Source of the DNA: Pseudorasbora parva
Lineage: Eukaryota; Chordata; Actinopteri; Cypriniformes; Gobionidae
Direction of reading: 5' to 3'
Assembly (NCBI RefSeq): GCF_024679245.1
Contig: NC_090195.1
Coordinates: 8,213,300 to 8,277,299 of the forward strand
DNA length: 64,000 bases
Both the position numbers and the translations under genes were made by a program. Below, piece by piece: positions 11,168 through 21,077 of this stretch. The notes under the pieces were generated by a model that was given only the letters and a program-made list of their open reading frames with translations, searched no databases and was not told where the DNA came from. Positions within the stretch are counted from its first letter, which is position 1. Each line of letters begins with the position of its first letter.

Positions 11168-13325
11168 CGCCAGAAGCGTCAGGACGCTGAGGGTGGTTCC
11201 CCCCGTAGGGAAACGGTGCTTACCCCTGCCTACGGTACCCGTTTCCCTACGGCACCCTCGGGGGGCCGCGCTGCCAACCCTGCCGCAATGCCGGGGCGCA
11301 GTCGGTCTCCGCGGGCCACCCGAGGGTGGTCCGCACCCCCTTCGGGGGGTCCCCGAGCAGTCAAGTCAGTTGTTCCCTGCCGGTCCGCCGCTTCAGGGCA
11401 CTGTGCTTGTTGCTCAAAATACACCAGAGGCCAGCCTCGAGAGGCTGGTTCCCTTAGTAGATTTTCTAGACGAGTGGAAACGTCTACCAAATATATCTCG
11501 TTGGGTCCTGCAGATAATAGAAAGGGGGTACGCCATTCAATTCGGAAGTCGGCCACCTCCTTTCTGCGGTGTCCTGCCTACAGAGGTGGGCCCGGAGCAG
11601 GCTCTGGTAATGGCACAGGAAGTAGAGACACTCCTGCAAAAAGGGGCTATAGAGAGGGTTCCCCCTCCCAGCAGGGAGTCTGGCTTTTACAGCCGTTACT
11701 TCATCGTGCCGAAGAAGGATGGGGGCTTACGCCCGATATTAGATCTGCGGCTATTGAATCGCTCGGTGGCCAAGCTCAAATTCAAGATGCTTACACTCAG
11801 ACAGATTGTAGCGCAGGTCAAATCGGAGGATTGGTTTGTCACCATAGACCTCAAAGATGCGTATTTTCATGTCTCCATCCTTCCACATCACAGGAAGTTC
11901 CTGAGGTTTGCCTTCGGGGGAGAGGCATACCAATATCGTGTACTTCCCTTCGGTCTAGCACTGTCACCCCGCACGTTCACCAAGTGTGTGGATGCAGCTC
12001 TGGCGCCGCTGCGTCTTCAGGGCATCCGCATATTGAACTATATCGACGACTGGCTGATTCTAGCGAATACAGAGCAGATGGCGGTTCAGCATCGAGATGC
12101 TGTTCTCGCCCATATGTCGAAGCTGGGGTTGAGGCTGAACGCCAAGAAGAGTGTGCTTTCTCCGGCTCAGAGAACCACTTTTCTGGGTGTGAACTGGGAC
12201 TCGGTAATTATGCGGGCGCAATTATCGCCAACACGCATAGCATCGATCCTGGCAGCCGCCAAAGAACAGAAGCTAGGCCGAGCGGTCACTGTGAAACAGT
12301 TCCAGAAACTGTTAGGTCTCATGGCAGCAGCGTCCAACGTGATACCTTTTGGCCTACTGTACATGAGGCCACTGCAGTGGTGGCTCAAGACAAAAGGGTT
12401 CTCCCCGAGGGGAAATCCGCTCCGCACGATCAAAGTCACGCGGCGATGCCTACGTGCTCTGGTCATGTGGAAAAACCCGGGGTTTTTATCTCAGGGTCCC
12501 GTGTTGGGGGCTCTTGTTCGTCGCGTAACGCTAACGACAGACGCCTCTCTCACGGGCTGGGGGGCGACCATGAGTGGTCGCTCGTCCCAGGGTCTATGGC
12601 AGGAGCATCAGCGGCACTGGCACATAAATCGGCTAGAGATGCTCGCAGTGTTTCTTGCATTGAAACAGTTCCTGCCCGACCTCAGGGGCCACCATGTACT
12701 AGTCAGAACAGACAACACGTCCGTGGTGGCCTACATAAACCACCAGGGGGGTCTGAAGTCTCGTCCGTTGGACAAATTGGCACATCGGATCCTCCTGTGG
12801 GCCCAAGGGAAGTTGCTGTCAGTCAGGGCAGTGTATATCCCGGGGGCCCTGAATCAGGAAGCAGACAGCCTGTCGAGACAGGGGCCGAGGCCCGGGGAAT
12901 GGAGGCTCCATCCAGAGGTGGTGGAGCTCCTTTGGAAGGTTTATGGGAAGGCAGAGATAGACCTGTTCGCTTCGGCGGAGAATTCTCACTGCCCGCAGTG
13001 GTTTTCTCTGACCCATCCGGCCCCGCTGGGGCTGGATGCCATGGTACAGGAGTGGCCGAGGCTGCCTCTGTACGCCTTCCCCCCGATTGTTCTGCTTCCA
13101 GGAGTTCTGGAGAGGGTACGCCGGGACGGGGCCCAGGTACTTCTAGTGGCTCCGAACTGGCCGACCCGAGTATGGTTTGCGGACCTGATATCTCTCCTGG
13201 AAGGCTCTCCGATGGAGATTCCGACCAGGAGGGATCTACTCTCTCAGGCGGGCGGGAGATTCCTGCACCCACGCCCAGAGATGTGGAAACTGTGGGCCTG
13301 GCCTCTGAGGGGGCTAGGCTCATAG
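11136..13325 (+). CDS. DIRS reverse transcriptase-RNase H-methyltransferase-like ORF
   Basis: The frame opens at 11136 after a TGA, overlaps gag by 32 nt and has no early ATG. The first GTG is at 11193, so translation probably depends on a +1 shift from gag. Numbering from 11193, the RT palm has D219 (in TIDLKDAYF) and Y283-I-D285-D286. RNase H follows with D450, E482, D507 and D558. The tail (about residues 575-710, from EIDLFAS at 588) resembles the degenerate adenine-methyltransferase-like domain of DIRS elements. The enzyme would copy element RNA into DNA and degrade the template. The catalytic residues are all present and the frame is unbroken. The C-terminus overlaps the start of the tyrosine recombinase region in another frame. 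The RT and RNase H calls are firm; the methyltransferase call is tentative. Confidence 0.93.
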   Translation, partial: SPRRPRRSVPDARSVRTLRVVPPVGKRCLPLPTVPVSLRHPRGAALPTLPQCRGAVGLRGPPEGGPHPLRGVPEQSSQLFPAGPPLQGTVLVAQNTPEASLERLVPLVDFLDEWKRLPNISRWVLQIIERGYAIQFGSRPPPFCGVLPTEVGPEQALVMAQEVETLLQKGAIERVPPPSRESGFYSRYFIVPKKDGGLRPILDLRLLNRSVAKLKFKMLTLRQIVAQVKSEDWFVTIDLKDAYFHVSILPHHRKFLRFAFGGEAYQYRVLPFGLALSPRTFTKCVDAALAPLRLQGIRILNYIDDWLILANTEQMAVQHRDAVLAHMSKLGLRLNAKKSVLSPAQRTTFLGVNWDSVIMRAQLSPTRIASILAAAKEQKLGRAVTVKQFQKLLGLMAAASNVIPFGLLYMRPLQWWLKTKGFSPRGNPLRTIKVTRRCLRALVMWKNPGFLSQGPVLGALVRRVTLTTDASLTGWGATMSGRSSQGLWQEHQRHWHINRLEMLAVFLALKQFLPDLRGHHVLVRTDNTSVVAYINHQGGLKSRPLDKLAHRILLWAQGKLLSVRAVYIPGALNQEADSLSRQGPRPGEWRLHPEVVELLWKVYGKAEIDLFASAENSHCPQWFSLTHPAPLGLDAMVQEWPRLPLYAFPPIVLLPGVLERVRRDGAQVLLVAPNWPTRVWFADLISLLEGSPMEIPTRRDLLSQAGGRFLHPRPEMWKLWAWPLRGLGS
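11157..11188 (+). promoter_or_regulatory. Hairpin A at the gag stop with UCC-UGA-C, candidate recoding site
   Basis: Nine consecutive Watson-Crick pairs join 11162-11170 to 11176-11184 around a 5-nt loop (cagaa). After one bulged base (11161), four more pairs join 11157-11160 to 11185-11188. The gag stop UGA (11165-11167), in UCC-UGA-C context, lies in the 5' arm. UCC-UGA is the core of the antizyme +1 frameshift site. A +1 shift here enters the RT frame at 11166; readthrough keeps the gag frame, which is open to 14326. The structure is seen in the sequence; the recoding role is inferred. Confidence 0.6.
11189..11259 (+). promoter_or_regulatory. Hairpin B, 21-bp stem abutting hairpin A
   Basis: Seven pairs (11189-11195 with 11253-11259) and fourteen pairs (11203-11216 with 11239-11252) are all Watson-Crick, with a 7-nt bulge on the 5' side and a 22-nt loop. 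It begins on the base after hairpin A ends, about 21 nt downstream of the gag UGA. The loop contains cctacgg (11229-11235), which can compete for the 5' arm and could allow an alternative fold. It may stimulate recoding; this is inferred. Confidence 0.6.
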
Positions 13326-14326
13326 AGGAGGGTCTCTCGGCCGAGGTCGTAGAGACCATCCTACACTCCAGAGCTCCGTCCACAAGGAAGCTGTACGCTT
13401 TGAAATGGAGACTTTTCTCAGCATGGTGCAGAGAACGCCAGTGGGATCCAGTTAACTGCCCGGTTGGTACAGTGCTGGAGTTCCTGCAGGAGAGGTTCTC
13501 TGCAGGGTTGACCCCCTCCACACTTAAGGTGTACGTGGCGGCCTTGGGTGCTGTCCACGTCCCTTGCAGTGGAGTGTCTTTGGGAAGACACCCTCTAATT
13601 ACACGCTTCCTTCGTGGCACATTAAGGTTGAGGCCAGTTATGCACTCGAGGGTCCCGGCATGGGACTTGGCCATTGTTTTGAGGGGCTTGTCCGGACCTC
13701 CGTTCGAACCTCTGGAGGAGGTTTCGGATAAGTTCCTCACTCTAAAAACCATCTTCCTTTTGGCCATATCATCTCTTAAAAGGATAGGAGATATTCAGTC
13801 TCTGTCGGTAGAGCCCTTATGTCTAGAGTTTGCGCCAGGGATGGTGAAAGCATTTCTGCATCCCAGGCCGGGTTATGTCCCCAAGGTTCCTACGAGCCCA
13901 CGGGGCCCCATCACTCTACAAGCCTTCTGTCCTCCTCCATTTATGACGTCAGACCAGGAAAGATTAAATCTGCTGTGTCCTGTGAGGGCACTGGATACTT
14001 ATGTCCACAGAGCTGCCCTGTGGAGAAAAACTGAACAATTGTTTGTTTGCTTTGGACCCCCTAAGAAGGGGGCCCCAGTATCCAAGCAGAGGATGAGCAA
14101 GTGGGTGGTCGAGGCCATCTCACTTGCTTATGAAGCTACCGGGCAGCCGTCTCCACTGGCTGTCCGGGCGCACTCAACCAGGGGTATGGCTGCTTCTAAA
14201 GCACTTTTGTCGGGGGCTTCCCTCCATGATATCTGTAACGCGGCCGGTTGGTCGTCTCCTTCTACCTTTGTCAGGTTCTACGAACTAGACCTGGCATCTT
14301 CTGTAGGGGCACAGGTACTCTCGTAA
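13319..14326 (+). CDS. DIRS tyrosine recombinase (frame open from 11168)
   Basis: The recombinase domain lies in the gag frame. Counting from a GTG at 11216 (1036 codons), it spans about residues 702-1036. An N-terminal core-binding-like helical region (about 702-800) precedes the catalytic domain. The catalytic set R856 (KRIGD), H986-x-x-R989 (HSTR) and Y1022 (RFYEL) is complete. In the DIRS model it joins the circular DNA intermediate to the target without duplicating it. No ATG lies near the domain start, so expression must use recoding, an upstream start or a separate transcript. The same frame is stop-free from 11168 through the whole RT gene. Part of that openness may reflect high GC content, so the upstream 700 residues should not be assumed to be protein. 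Confidence 0.92.
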   Translation, partial: LIEEGLSAEVVETILHSRAPSTRKLYALKWRLFSAWCRERQWDPVNCPVGTVLEFLQERFSAGLTPSTLKVYVAALGAVHVPCSGVSLGRHPLITRFLRGTLRLRPVMHSRVPAWDLAIVLRGLSGPPFEPLEEVSDKFLTLKTIFLLAISSLKRIGDIQSLSVEPLCLEFAPGMVKAFLHPRPGYVPKVPTSPRGPITLQAFCPPPFMTSDQERLNLLCPVRALDTYVHRAALWRKTEQLFVCFGPPKKGAPVSKQRMSKWVVEAISLAYEATGQPSPLAVRAHSTRGMAASKALLSGASLHDICNAAGWSSPSTFVRFYELDLASSVGAQVLS

Positions 14327-14387
14327 CCGTGTGCGCTTCGGCTTCACACATACGAGACACTTGGTCCTATGGCGATGTGGGTATAAG

Positions 14388-14487
14388 CGTTCTCACAGCG
14401 TTTCGACGCAGCTCGAGTTCCCCGAAAGGGAACGTCTCGGTTACGTATGTAACCCTAGTTCCCTGAGGGAACGAGACGCTGCGTCGC
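14388..14487 (+). repeat. DIRS internal complementary region (ICR)
   Basis: 14388-14433 is the exact reverse complement of the left end (9367-9412), and 14434-14487 is the reverse complement of the right end (14680-14733). The two are joined with no extra bases. This is the template expected for closing the circular intermediate, and it fixes both outer boundaries of the element. Confidence 0.95.
14434..14477 (+). repeat. Three-stem foldable terminal motif (ICR copy)
   Basis: The outer stem gtctc/gagac encloses two adjacent hairpins, ggttac/gtaacc and gttccct/agggaac. The same 44-bp unit occurs inverted at 14690-14733. It may be the recombination core or a folded DNA/RNA end. Confidence 0.7.
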
Positions 14488-14533
14488 TTTGCCATACTCC
14501 CGGCGTGTCCGTGATCACTTACTTCAGGCTTTA

Positions 14534-14689
14534 TCAGAAGTTAGTTCCTGTTTGTTTTCACGGACGTTTTATAGCTTCCGGTCGATGACGTCATCACGCC
14601 GACGATCGATCTTTTTTCCGATGGAATGGTTCTACAGGCGCTTCACGACGCATTTAAACAGAGGCGTTCTCACAGCGTTTCGACGCAGC
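14534..14689 (-). repeat. DIRS right inverted terminal repeat
   Basis: 156 bp matching the complement of the left repeat. It carries the same CRE/ATF palindrome (14586-14593) and an inverted TATA box (14567-14573), which points transcription leftwards, antisense to the element's genes. Confidence 0.95.
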
Positions 14690-14733
14690 GTCTCGTTCCC
14701 TCAGGGAACTAGGGTTACATACGTAACCGAGAC
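14690..14733 (-). repeat. DIRS right terminal extension
   Basis: The 44-bp three-stem unit is unique to the right end, and its complement is the second half of the ICR. The flanking host DNA resumes at 14734. Confidence 0.88.
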
Positions 14734-15040
14734 GGTTTTAATTCAGGCTAGGTCAGGCTGTACATATTTATATCCTGCTTATGTTACAAATTTACGGCAA
14801 CCATTCACAAACCTGCTTACCCATCTGGCACGCTATCGGCGGCTTTATCACGATGACGGACAGAGAAGTGATGGATTGTTGGTCTGATTGGTTGAAGGAC
14901 TATCCAATTGTGTACAGAGTCATTTGAACTATGCCCATTGATCACGCCTCGTGTGCAGGAGGAAATACAGAGCAGACTCCCCAGATCAATGTTCAATCTT
15001 AAAAGACTGAGCTTGGTATGGTGATAGCCAGACAAGAAAG
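14734..15040. mobile_element. Right flank of DIRS, family A-like MITE fragment
   Basis: gattggttgaaggactatcc near 14886 resembles the family A signature gattggttgtaggtctatcc at 30298 and 54730. This is probably the right part of the repeat that the DIRS element entered. Confidence 0.4.
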
Positions 15041-15044
15041 AATA

Positions 15045-15500
15045 TACAGTTGTGGCCAAAAGTGATGTCCAGAGGGTACTTGTTCGGGGATTTGTTTTAA
15101 TGACATTACAACAAGTTTGATTAATATTGAAGCTTGTTTATAATAAAGAGAATTGTGACCTTTTTATCTCACAATTACATTTTTTCTCACAATAGCGAGT
15201 GTATATCGTGCAATTCTGACAAAAGTAGTCGAAATTGTGAGTTATAAAGTCAGAATTGAGAGATATAACCACAAATAGAAGAACAAAATTTGATCTTTTA
15301 AACTGTTTTATTCCGTGGCAGAAACAGATTAAACCATCAAATATGAGTCAAATATTTTATATTTTTAAATATGAAGGAAGATTTTATATGAGATTTTGTA
15401 AATATTCTTATAAATTATTTAACAAATTGATAATAATTTGAATAAAGTGTTAAGATGTCAGTTTTCCTAGACTGGACATCATCTTTTGTCCACTACTGTA
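15045..15500. mobile_element. Tc1/mariner-type MITE
   Basis: The ends tacagttgtggccaaaagt and (complement) tacagtagtggacaaaag fit Tc1-like termini with TA at both edges. The interior is AT-rich and non-coding. Confidence 0.65.
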
Positions 15501-15519
15501 CTTTAAAATAATATACTAT

Positions 15520-16178
15520 ACCGAGAGCGTATCTAAGTGTGTGCATACTATACTGTCCATGTCCAGGAAGGGAATAAAAACATCATTAAAGTAGTCCATA
15601 TGTGACATCAGTTAGTTAGTTAGAATCTCTTGAAGCATCAAAAATACATTTTGGTCCAAAAATAACAAAAACTACGACTTTATTCAGCATTGTCTTCTCT
15701 TACACCTTTGTGTTCAATCCTCAAATAAAGATTCAAACGGTTGTGAATCAGTGAATCGATCAATGATTCGGATCGCCAGTGCCAAACTGCTGAAATCACT
15801 TGACACGGTGATCGATTGATCGATTCACTGATTCACAACCGTATGAATCTTTATTTGAGGATTGAACACAAACAAGGAAGAGAAGACAATGCTGAATAAA
15901 GTCGTAGTTTTTGTTATTTTTGGACCAAAATGTATTTTCGATGCTTCAAGATATTCTTATTAACTAACTGATGTCACATATGGACTACTTTAATGATGTT
16001 TTTATTCCCTTCCTGGACATGGACAGTATAGTGTGTTTAGACCTAGATACGCTTTTTGACTAAATAAAAAATATCTCAAACTGTGTTCTGAAGATGAACG
16101 GAGGTCTTACAGGTGAGGAACGACATTAGGGTGAGTCATTAATGACATCAATTTCATTTTTGGGTGAACTAACCCTTT
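15520..16178. mobile_element. Foldback element with TTAA-family right end
   Basis: 15520-15785 and about 15805-16055 are near-perfect inverted arms centred near 15795, folding into a stem of about 250 bp. The right portion (16080-16178) matches the right terminus of family T and ends ccctttaa. The matching left terminus is absent, so this is either a truncated family T variant or two joined elements. Confidence 0.7.
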
Positions 16179-16241
16179 AAGTTCGAACTGAATGTCAGAC
16201 ACTTAATTGCATGTCATTCAATTAAAGAAATGTATTATAGT

Positions 16242-17353
16242 CAGGGTTGCCAACTCTCATGCATTTGGCGTGAGACTCACGCTTTCAGGCTCTGTCTCAC
16301 GCTCTCACTCCGCCCAACTCAATCTCACGCCAAATTGCCAAACCTGCTTTTGATATTAAACAAAGCTATAAGCTTTATTTTTTTTTTAAATGTGTTTTAA
16401 TGAAATTCAAACAATAAATAGCGTTTTGGCGCTAATGTGGCATAATGTTAAAGCCAGAGGCGTTGAAAAGCTCTCGTCTCCCTGCGGTGCGCCCTGGTCA
16501 CGTGGCCCATGAGCGCTCAATACTTCCAGCGCTGTGCCAATGAATTTAAATGGCTTAAGCGGATACACAACAGTTTCACCATATAGATGTTTGCTGCAAG
16601 TTTTGGTAAACAGTACAGCATAGTGTTAGTGTGTATTGATTATTAAGTCAGCCATATTTACAGGATCGTTTTATTACAGAGAGTGATAGAGATGCAACAT
16701 TGTTAACATTAATGCTATTCTTGTATTTAGCCCTCAGGTATTCCTTACTAATTGGTCACACTCATACTCATTAAATTATATTTATTGAATATTTTGAGGA
16801 GATCTTTTGGTACTAAATACTATTTGTGCAACAATTAGGCTATTGTAAATAAATGACCACTTAAAATATTTTTCTTCTAATATTTGTATATATTTCTTCT
16901 AATATTTATATTACAATATGTTTAGTAATTAATGTTAAAATAGAGAATTCCAATTCAAAGAGGACAAATACAGTCATTTTGTGGCAAAAAAAAAAAAAAG
17001 TTTATTTGTAATGCCATTAACCAGTAGGTGCCTTATAGCTCTTTAATAAATATCCATGTATCTAATCTAGTTGCTCAAAAAAGTATTGCAGTCTTTGCAT
17101 TCTAATAAATATTTAGATATGATGATCAAACACTAGATTTCTTTAAATGTGAAATTTTAAAACGTGAATAACTTGCATCCTAATATTTTTAATGAATAAT
17201 GATACTTATATAAGCACTCACAAGTGAATATTAAGGAATGGCACATATAATTTGACCCAAGAAATGTTTAAACTAGTGCTAAAACAAACATATTTTTTCT
17301 TATTATGTATAGTATATATACTATACTGAATCAAGATCAAAAGCATTACGCAC

Positions 17354-17389
<36 letters not shown>

Positions 17390-17440
17390 CCGCCCCAAAA
17401 AAATCTCACTCCAATCTGAACTTAAAAGTTGGCAACCCTG
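16242..17440. mobile_element. hAT-like element with cagggttgccaact ends
   Basis: A perfect 14-bp terminal inverted repeat (cagggttgccaact) lies at both ends. No matching target duplication was found and no transposase frame is present. A pure poly-C run lies near the right end. Confidence 0.65.
17356..17388. repeat. Poly(C) tract of about 33 bp
   Basis: An uninterrupted C run followed by gccgcccc. The length may be unreliable in the assembly. Confidence 0.95.
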
Positions 17441-18570
17441 AAAATTTATTTTAAACGCAGCTAGTGCAAAAATGCTTTTTTGACCCACTTAAGTACAAGT
17501 ATCTTTGTTTCATAACTCCATTGTCTTACAAATATGGTTAACCTATCTGAATGTACTGACAAGCATTTATGGTAAATTTGTATGTCATGTATTTAAATAT
17601 ATTTCGAATTACACATTTGTAATGATTAAGTTGCAGTTCTGGTCCTTTTTATATTGTTGCCTATTTTATCAAGGTGAAAATCATAAGCTTTTTGTTTGTA
17701 ACCCGTACATCTCAAATTGTGCGCCGTTATTATTATTTTGCATAAAGAAAAAAAAAAGTGTTGCTTTTTGCATGTGCCTTTTTTATGTGATCAGAAAGTC
17801 AGTTTCTTACATGAGTATGCAGTGTCATTTGAGTGAGAGGAGTGTGTTTGAAGGACTAGACAAAAAACCCAGAGACAGCGTCCCACATTGTGTGCTGTAG
17901 AACTGAAGCCTCAGTTGGTTGAAGAGGGCAGCTTTTTTAAGAGGAAGTAACAGGTGTAATTTCCTTAGACAATTGTCCACCTGTTCCGTGTGCTCAAAAA
18001 ATTCCAACAGAATGTTAGAACAATGACATCAAATTTCAGTCGATACTTAGCTGCTAATTGGATATTTGGCAGACTCAAGCAAAAAAAAAAAAAAAAAACT
18101 ATAATTACGACAGCTTGTCACTGTATCGCCAGCAAAAGTGCTCATATTTGCAGTTTTAATTATGCTCACGGTAATTATCGCTCCAATGTCGTGTTCGTCA
18201 CACAGTTTATTGATAACATTTCTATCATCATTGCTGGGGAGTGACTCAAAGTAGCACTGCTATGAACTTAACAGCATTTCCTAGAGCATGAAACAACACA
18301 ATAGCTTTTTCACTACCAAACTACTTTTTCTCAAGAAGTAACATGACAAAAAGTAACATTGCTGTGTTTTTTTCACTTGTATTGTTTTATAGCCAAGCAA
18401 ATAGACATTAGACATTTTTTTCCAGAAGCATTACCCAAAAAAAACCCCAATGTCTTTATATTTGTAGCATGTTAACCAATGTCTTTACTGCTGGATGATC
18501 CAATTCAAGTAAATATGACTGTAGATAGACACATTTGTGTTTAAAAAAACAACAACACTATCCCAAAAGG
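17441..18570. other. Unassigned AT-rich sequence
   Basis: No gene or repeat family was recognised. An 18-nt poly(A) lies near 18081. Confidence 0.4.
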
Positions 18571-20786
18571 TTATTGACTTACAATGGCTGCCATGTGCGT
18601 ATCTGTTAAAAGGGTCATGAACTGGCTTTTTTTATGTTGTCTGAGATCAACTTGTGATGTTTGCGTGGATTTTACATTCAAACACATCATAATCAATGAG
18701 TAATGGGCTATTTTTGGCCCTAGATCTTGAAACGGACTGTTTTTATGGGCGTGCCACATGGAAGAATTGGAAGTAAACGGCCACTCCTGTGATTGGATAA
18801 CAGTTTTGCATAATAATGAGTTTCGATTCCCCCAGCAGTACACATGGAAAATTGTTTCGAAAACGGCAACCGGAATCATTCGCACACAGGGATTGCAAAA
18901 ATGTCTTTATCCAACAAACACAATGATTTATCTCTCATCCATCCGCGATTCATTGGAATCCGCGATTCATTTTTTATTACTTGGCCTGCCCGATCAGTGG
19001 ATATAAAACACACACACACATGCATGCATTGGCCTACATGCATTTGCAAAACAGTCAAGAGAGTGAACACACATCAAAAAAGGAATTTTATTTCACTATT
19101 TAAGATGGTGATACATTTTGGTAGCTTCACTGGAAAACATTAGCTCCGGGACGTTGAGCTAGCGATTTTGCGAGCCCTGGCCCAAACATGTTCTGATCCT
19201 GAATCGCAGTGACAATGAACCAACAACACCTCAAATACAAAGGATACTCCAGCCTGTGACAGCGTGGTCAATTATTGTTTATTATGTTTAGTTAGACACA
19301 TACACATAATCAGTAGATATTAAACGATCTGTCACATATAAAAACTATTTTTTTTACTTGGACCTGTTGGGTCCAAATCATCCAATATAGAAGGCACAGC
19401 ATCGTTTTTAATCTTATTCTGTCTGCAAATCGAGTCTCATTTACAAAAGAACAAACACGCGATGTTTTACTCAGGGGAGCTGGAACTTCATTAAAACTAA
19501 AGTTTAACCGCATTCTTAAATGGATAGTTTACCATGGATGCCCTGCTTACCCCCAGGGCATCCAAGATGTAGGTGTGTTTGTTTCTTTGGTAGTACACAA
19601 ATGAAGATTTGGAAGATTGGTTGAATAAGGCATCTATGTGCACATATCTATGATATATACATATCAGGTGGATGCTGCACATTGGTGGTGGCTGAGGAGA
19701 TTCCCCCCTTCTATATGTAAAGTGCTTTGGGTGTCTAGAAAAGCGCTATATAAATGTAATTAATTAATTATAGATGAGATTCGCCTGCTATGAGGTAAAA
19801 AATAAAATCACAAATACTGTTCGGTTTCTCGCAGAAACCGGTCGTTTCGTGTTTCGTGCCCTGGGAATAAGCAGATAAACATCAAATTTTCACATTCACA
19901 GATCTCTCATTTGATGAGCCAGCTGTCAAAAAAACTTTTATTTGACTAACAAGGAAGTTTTTCAGCTCTGAAACGTACAGGACATTCTCATATTACTATG
20001 ACCTTTTATATATCAAAAGCTCCAGGAAAAGTTGATTTCTCGAATGAAAGGCTAAAGACTACAGCCAGCAGAGGGAGCTATATCCACATGTTTTCAACCC
20101 GCACATGGGTGATGGGAGATCACACTCACAACACAGCTCGCAGCTGCAGGGATTCATTTAAACGGATGCTAAGCAATGTAAGTGTTTTAACTTCTCAAAT
20201 TAATTTCTATGAAAGTTAAGCTTCCAAAGGCATGAACTGAAACGCGCCAGACTGAACTCGCGCTGTAAATGTATGCCGCGAGTGTGGTCGCGGTTACCTC
20301 AGCTCTCATTTTCGATTTCAGAAGCGTGCTCACGAGGGCCCCCTTTGCGGTCGATATGCACCCTTGATGCGTACTGAAGCGTAAAGTAGGGTCGAGCTGG
20401 CTGCTGCCAGCTTGTTAACGTGTCATTGTTTGAAACACTGAGGTGACGTGATGACTAACAGATATCAGACAAATGGCTATCCACCTGTCAATCAAAGTGG
20501 CCACGCCCCTTAATTATACAGAACCTTAAGGCTTTATATAATGTAAACGAATGAGTTATAAAAAAATTCACCCCCCTCAGAGTTCTCATATGGGGCAAAA
20601 TTAGCCGTATAGACCAAAACCACAATTTGTCCCAGGCTGTAAACATGTTTTTTTTCTGCTGTAAAGTTGGGTATTTTAACATGGGGCTTAATGAGAGTCT
20701 GCTCCCTTCTGGAGCCCTAGTGGCCATTCAATGAATTACAGTTTAAGTCACTTCCGTATTGGCTTCAACAGAAACTGGGGGAGGTT
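18571..20786. other. Mosaic of probable old repeats
   Basis: It includes an element-like block starting aaaagggtcatgaactgg near 18608 and a block ending near 20760, both repeat-like in style. Boundaries could not be set. No coding sequence was seen. Confidence 0.35.
19688..19772 (+). mobile_element. 3' tail of a LINE/SINE-like retroposon
   Basis: The tail tgtaaagtgctttgggtg...aaaagcgctatataaatgtaa followed by an (AATT)-type run is the style of fish non-LTR retroposon 3' ends. It is 5'-truncated and the family was not determined. Confidence 0.5.
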
Positions 20787-21077
20787 TATGGAGCTAGAAA
20801 TATGACTAAATGATCTGAATTTGAATTGTATAAATCTGAATTATTGACAAGTGTAATCTAACAAAACTGAATATTATGTTGCATTTTACATAGTTCTGAA
20901 TTTGAATTTTTTAAAATGTTGAATATAGAACCTTTGAAATTAAACACATCTGAAATGTTTTTGTGTCGAAATTGTTTAGACATGTATTTTCAAACAGCAG
21001 ATATTTTGTTCTGAATTAATCGACTGGAAATATTCAGTTTTTGAAAATACAGATTCAAGATTTCAGATGAAGAAGAA

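Larger units (their letters stand above)
9367..14733 (+). mobile_element. Complete DIRS-type tyrosine-recombinase retrotransposon
   Basis: The 5367-bp element has the full DIRS architecture. It has inverted terminal repeats (9388-9543 and 14534-14689), unequal terminal extensions, three long reading frames and an internal complementary region (14388-14487). That region reproduces the joined complements of the two termini. No target-site duplication is visible, as expected for recombinase-mediated integration. All frames are open and the two 156-bp repeats differ at about one position, so the copy looks young and possibly competent. DIRS elements are thought to replicate through a circular DNA and integrate by tyrosine recombinase rather than a DDE integrase. 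Homology was judged from motifs only. Confidence 0.96.

Noticed and set aside
13230..13325. -1 frameshift slippery heptamer to join RT to recombinase
   Set aside because: I found no canonical X-XXY-YYZ heptamer in phase near the end of the RT frame, so this route is not proposed.
12823..13767. Long minus-strand open frame (about 314 codons) opposite RT and recombinase
   Set aside because: It is a shadow of GC-rich coding DNA on the plus strand, with no motif of its own and low-complexity Pro/Ser/Gly composition.
14434..14477. tRNA gene suggested by three-stem fold
   Set aside because: It is only 44 bp, with no A/B box promoter or anticodon arm of the right size; it is explained as a DIRS terminus.
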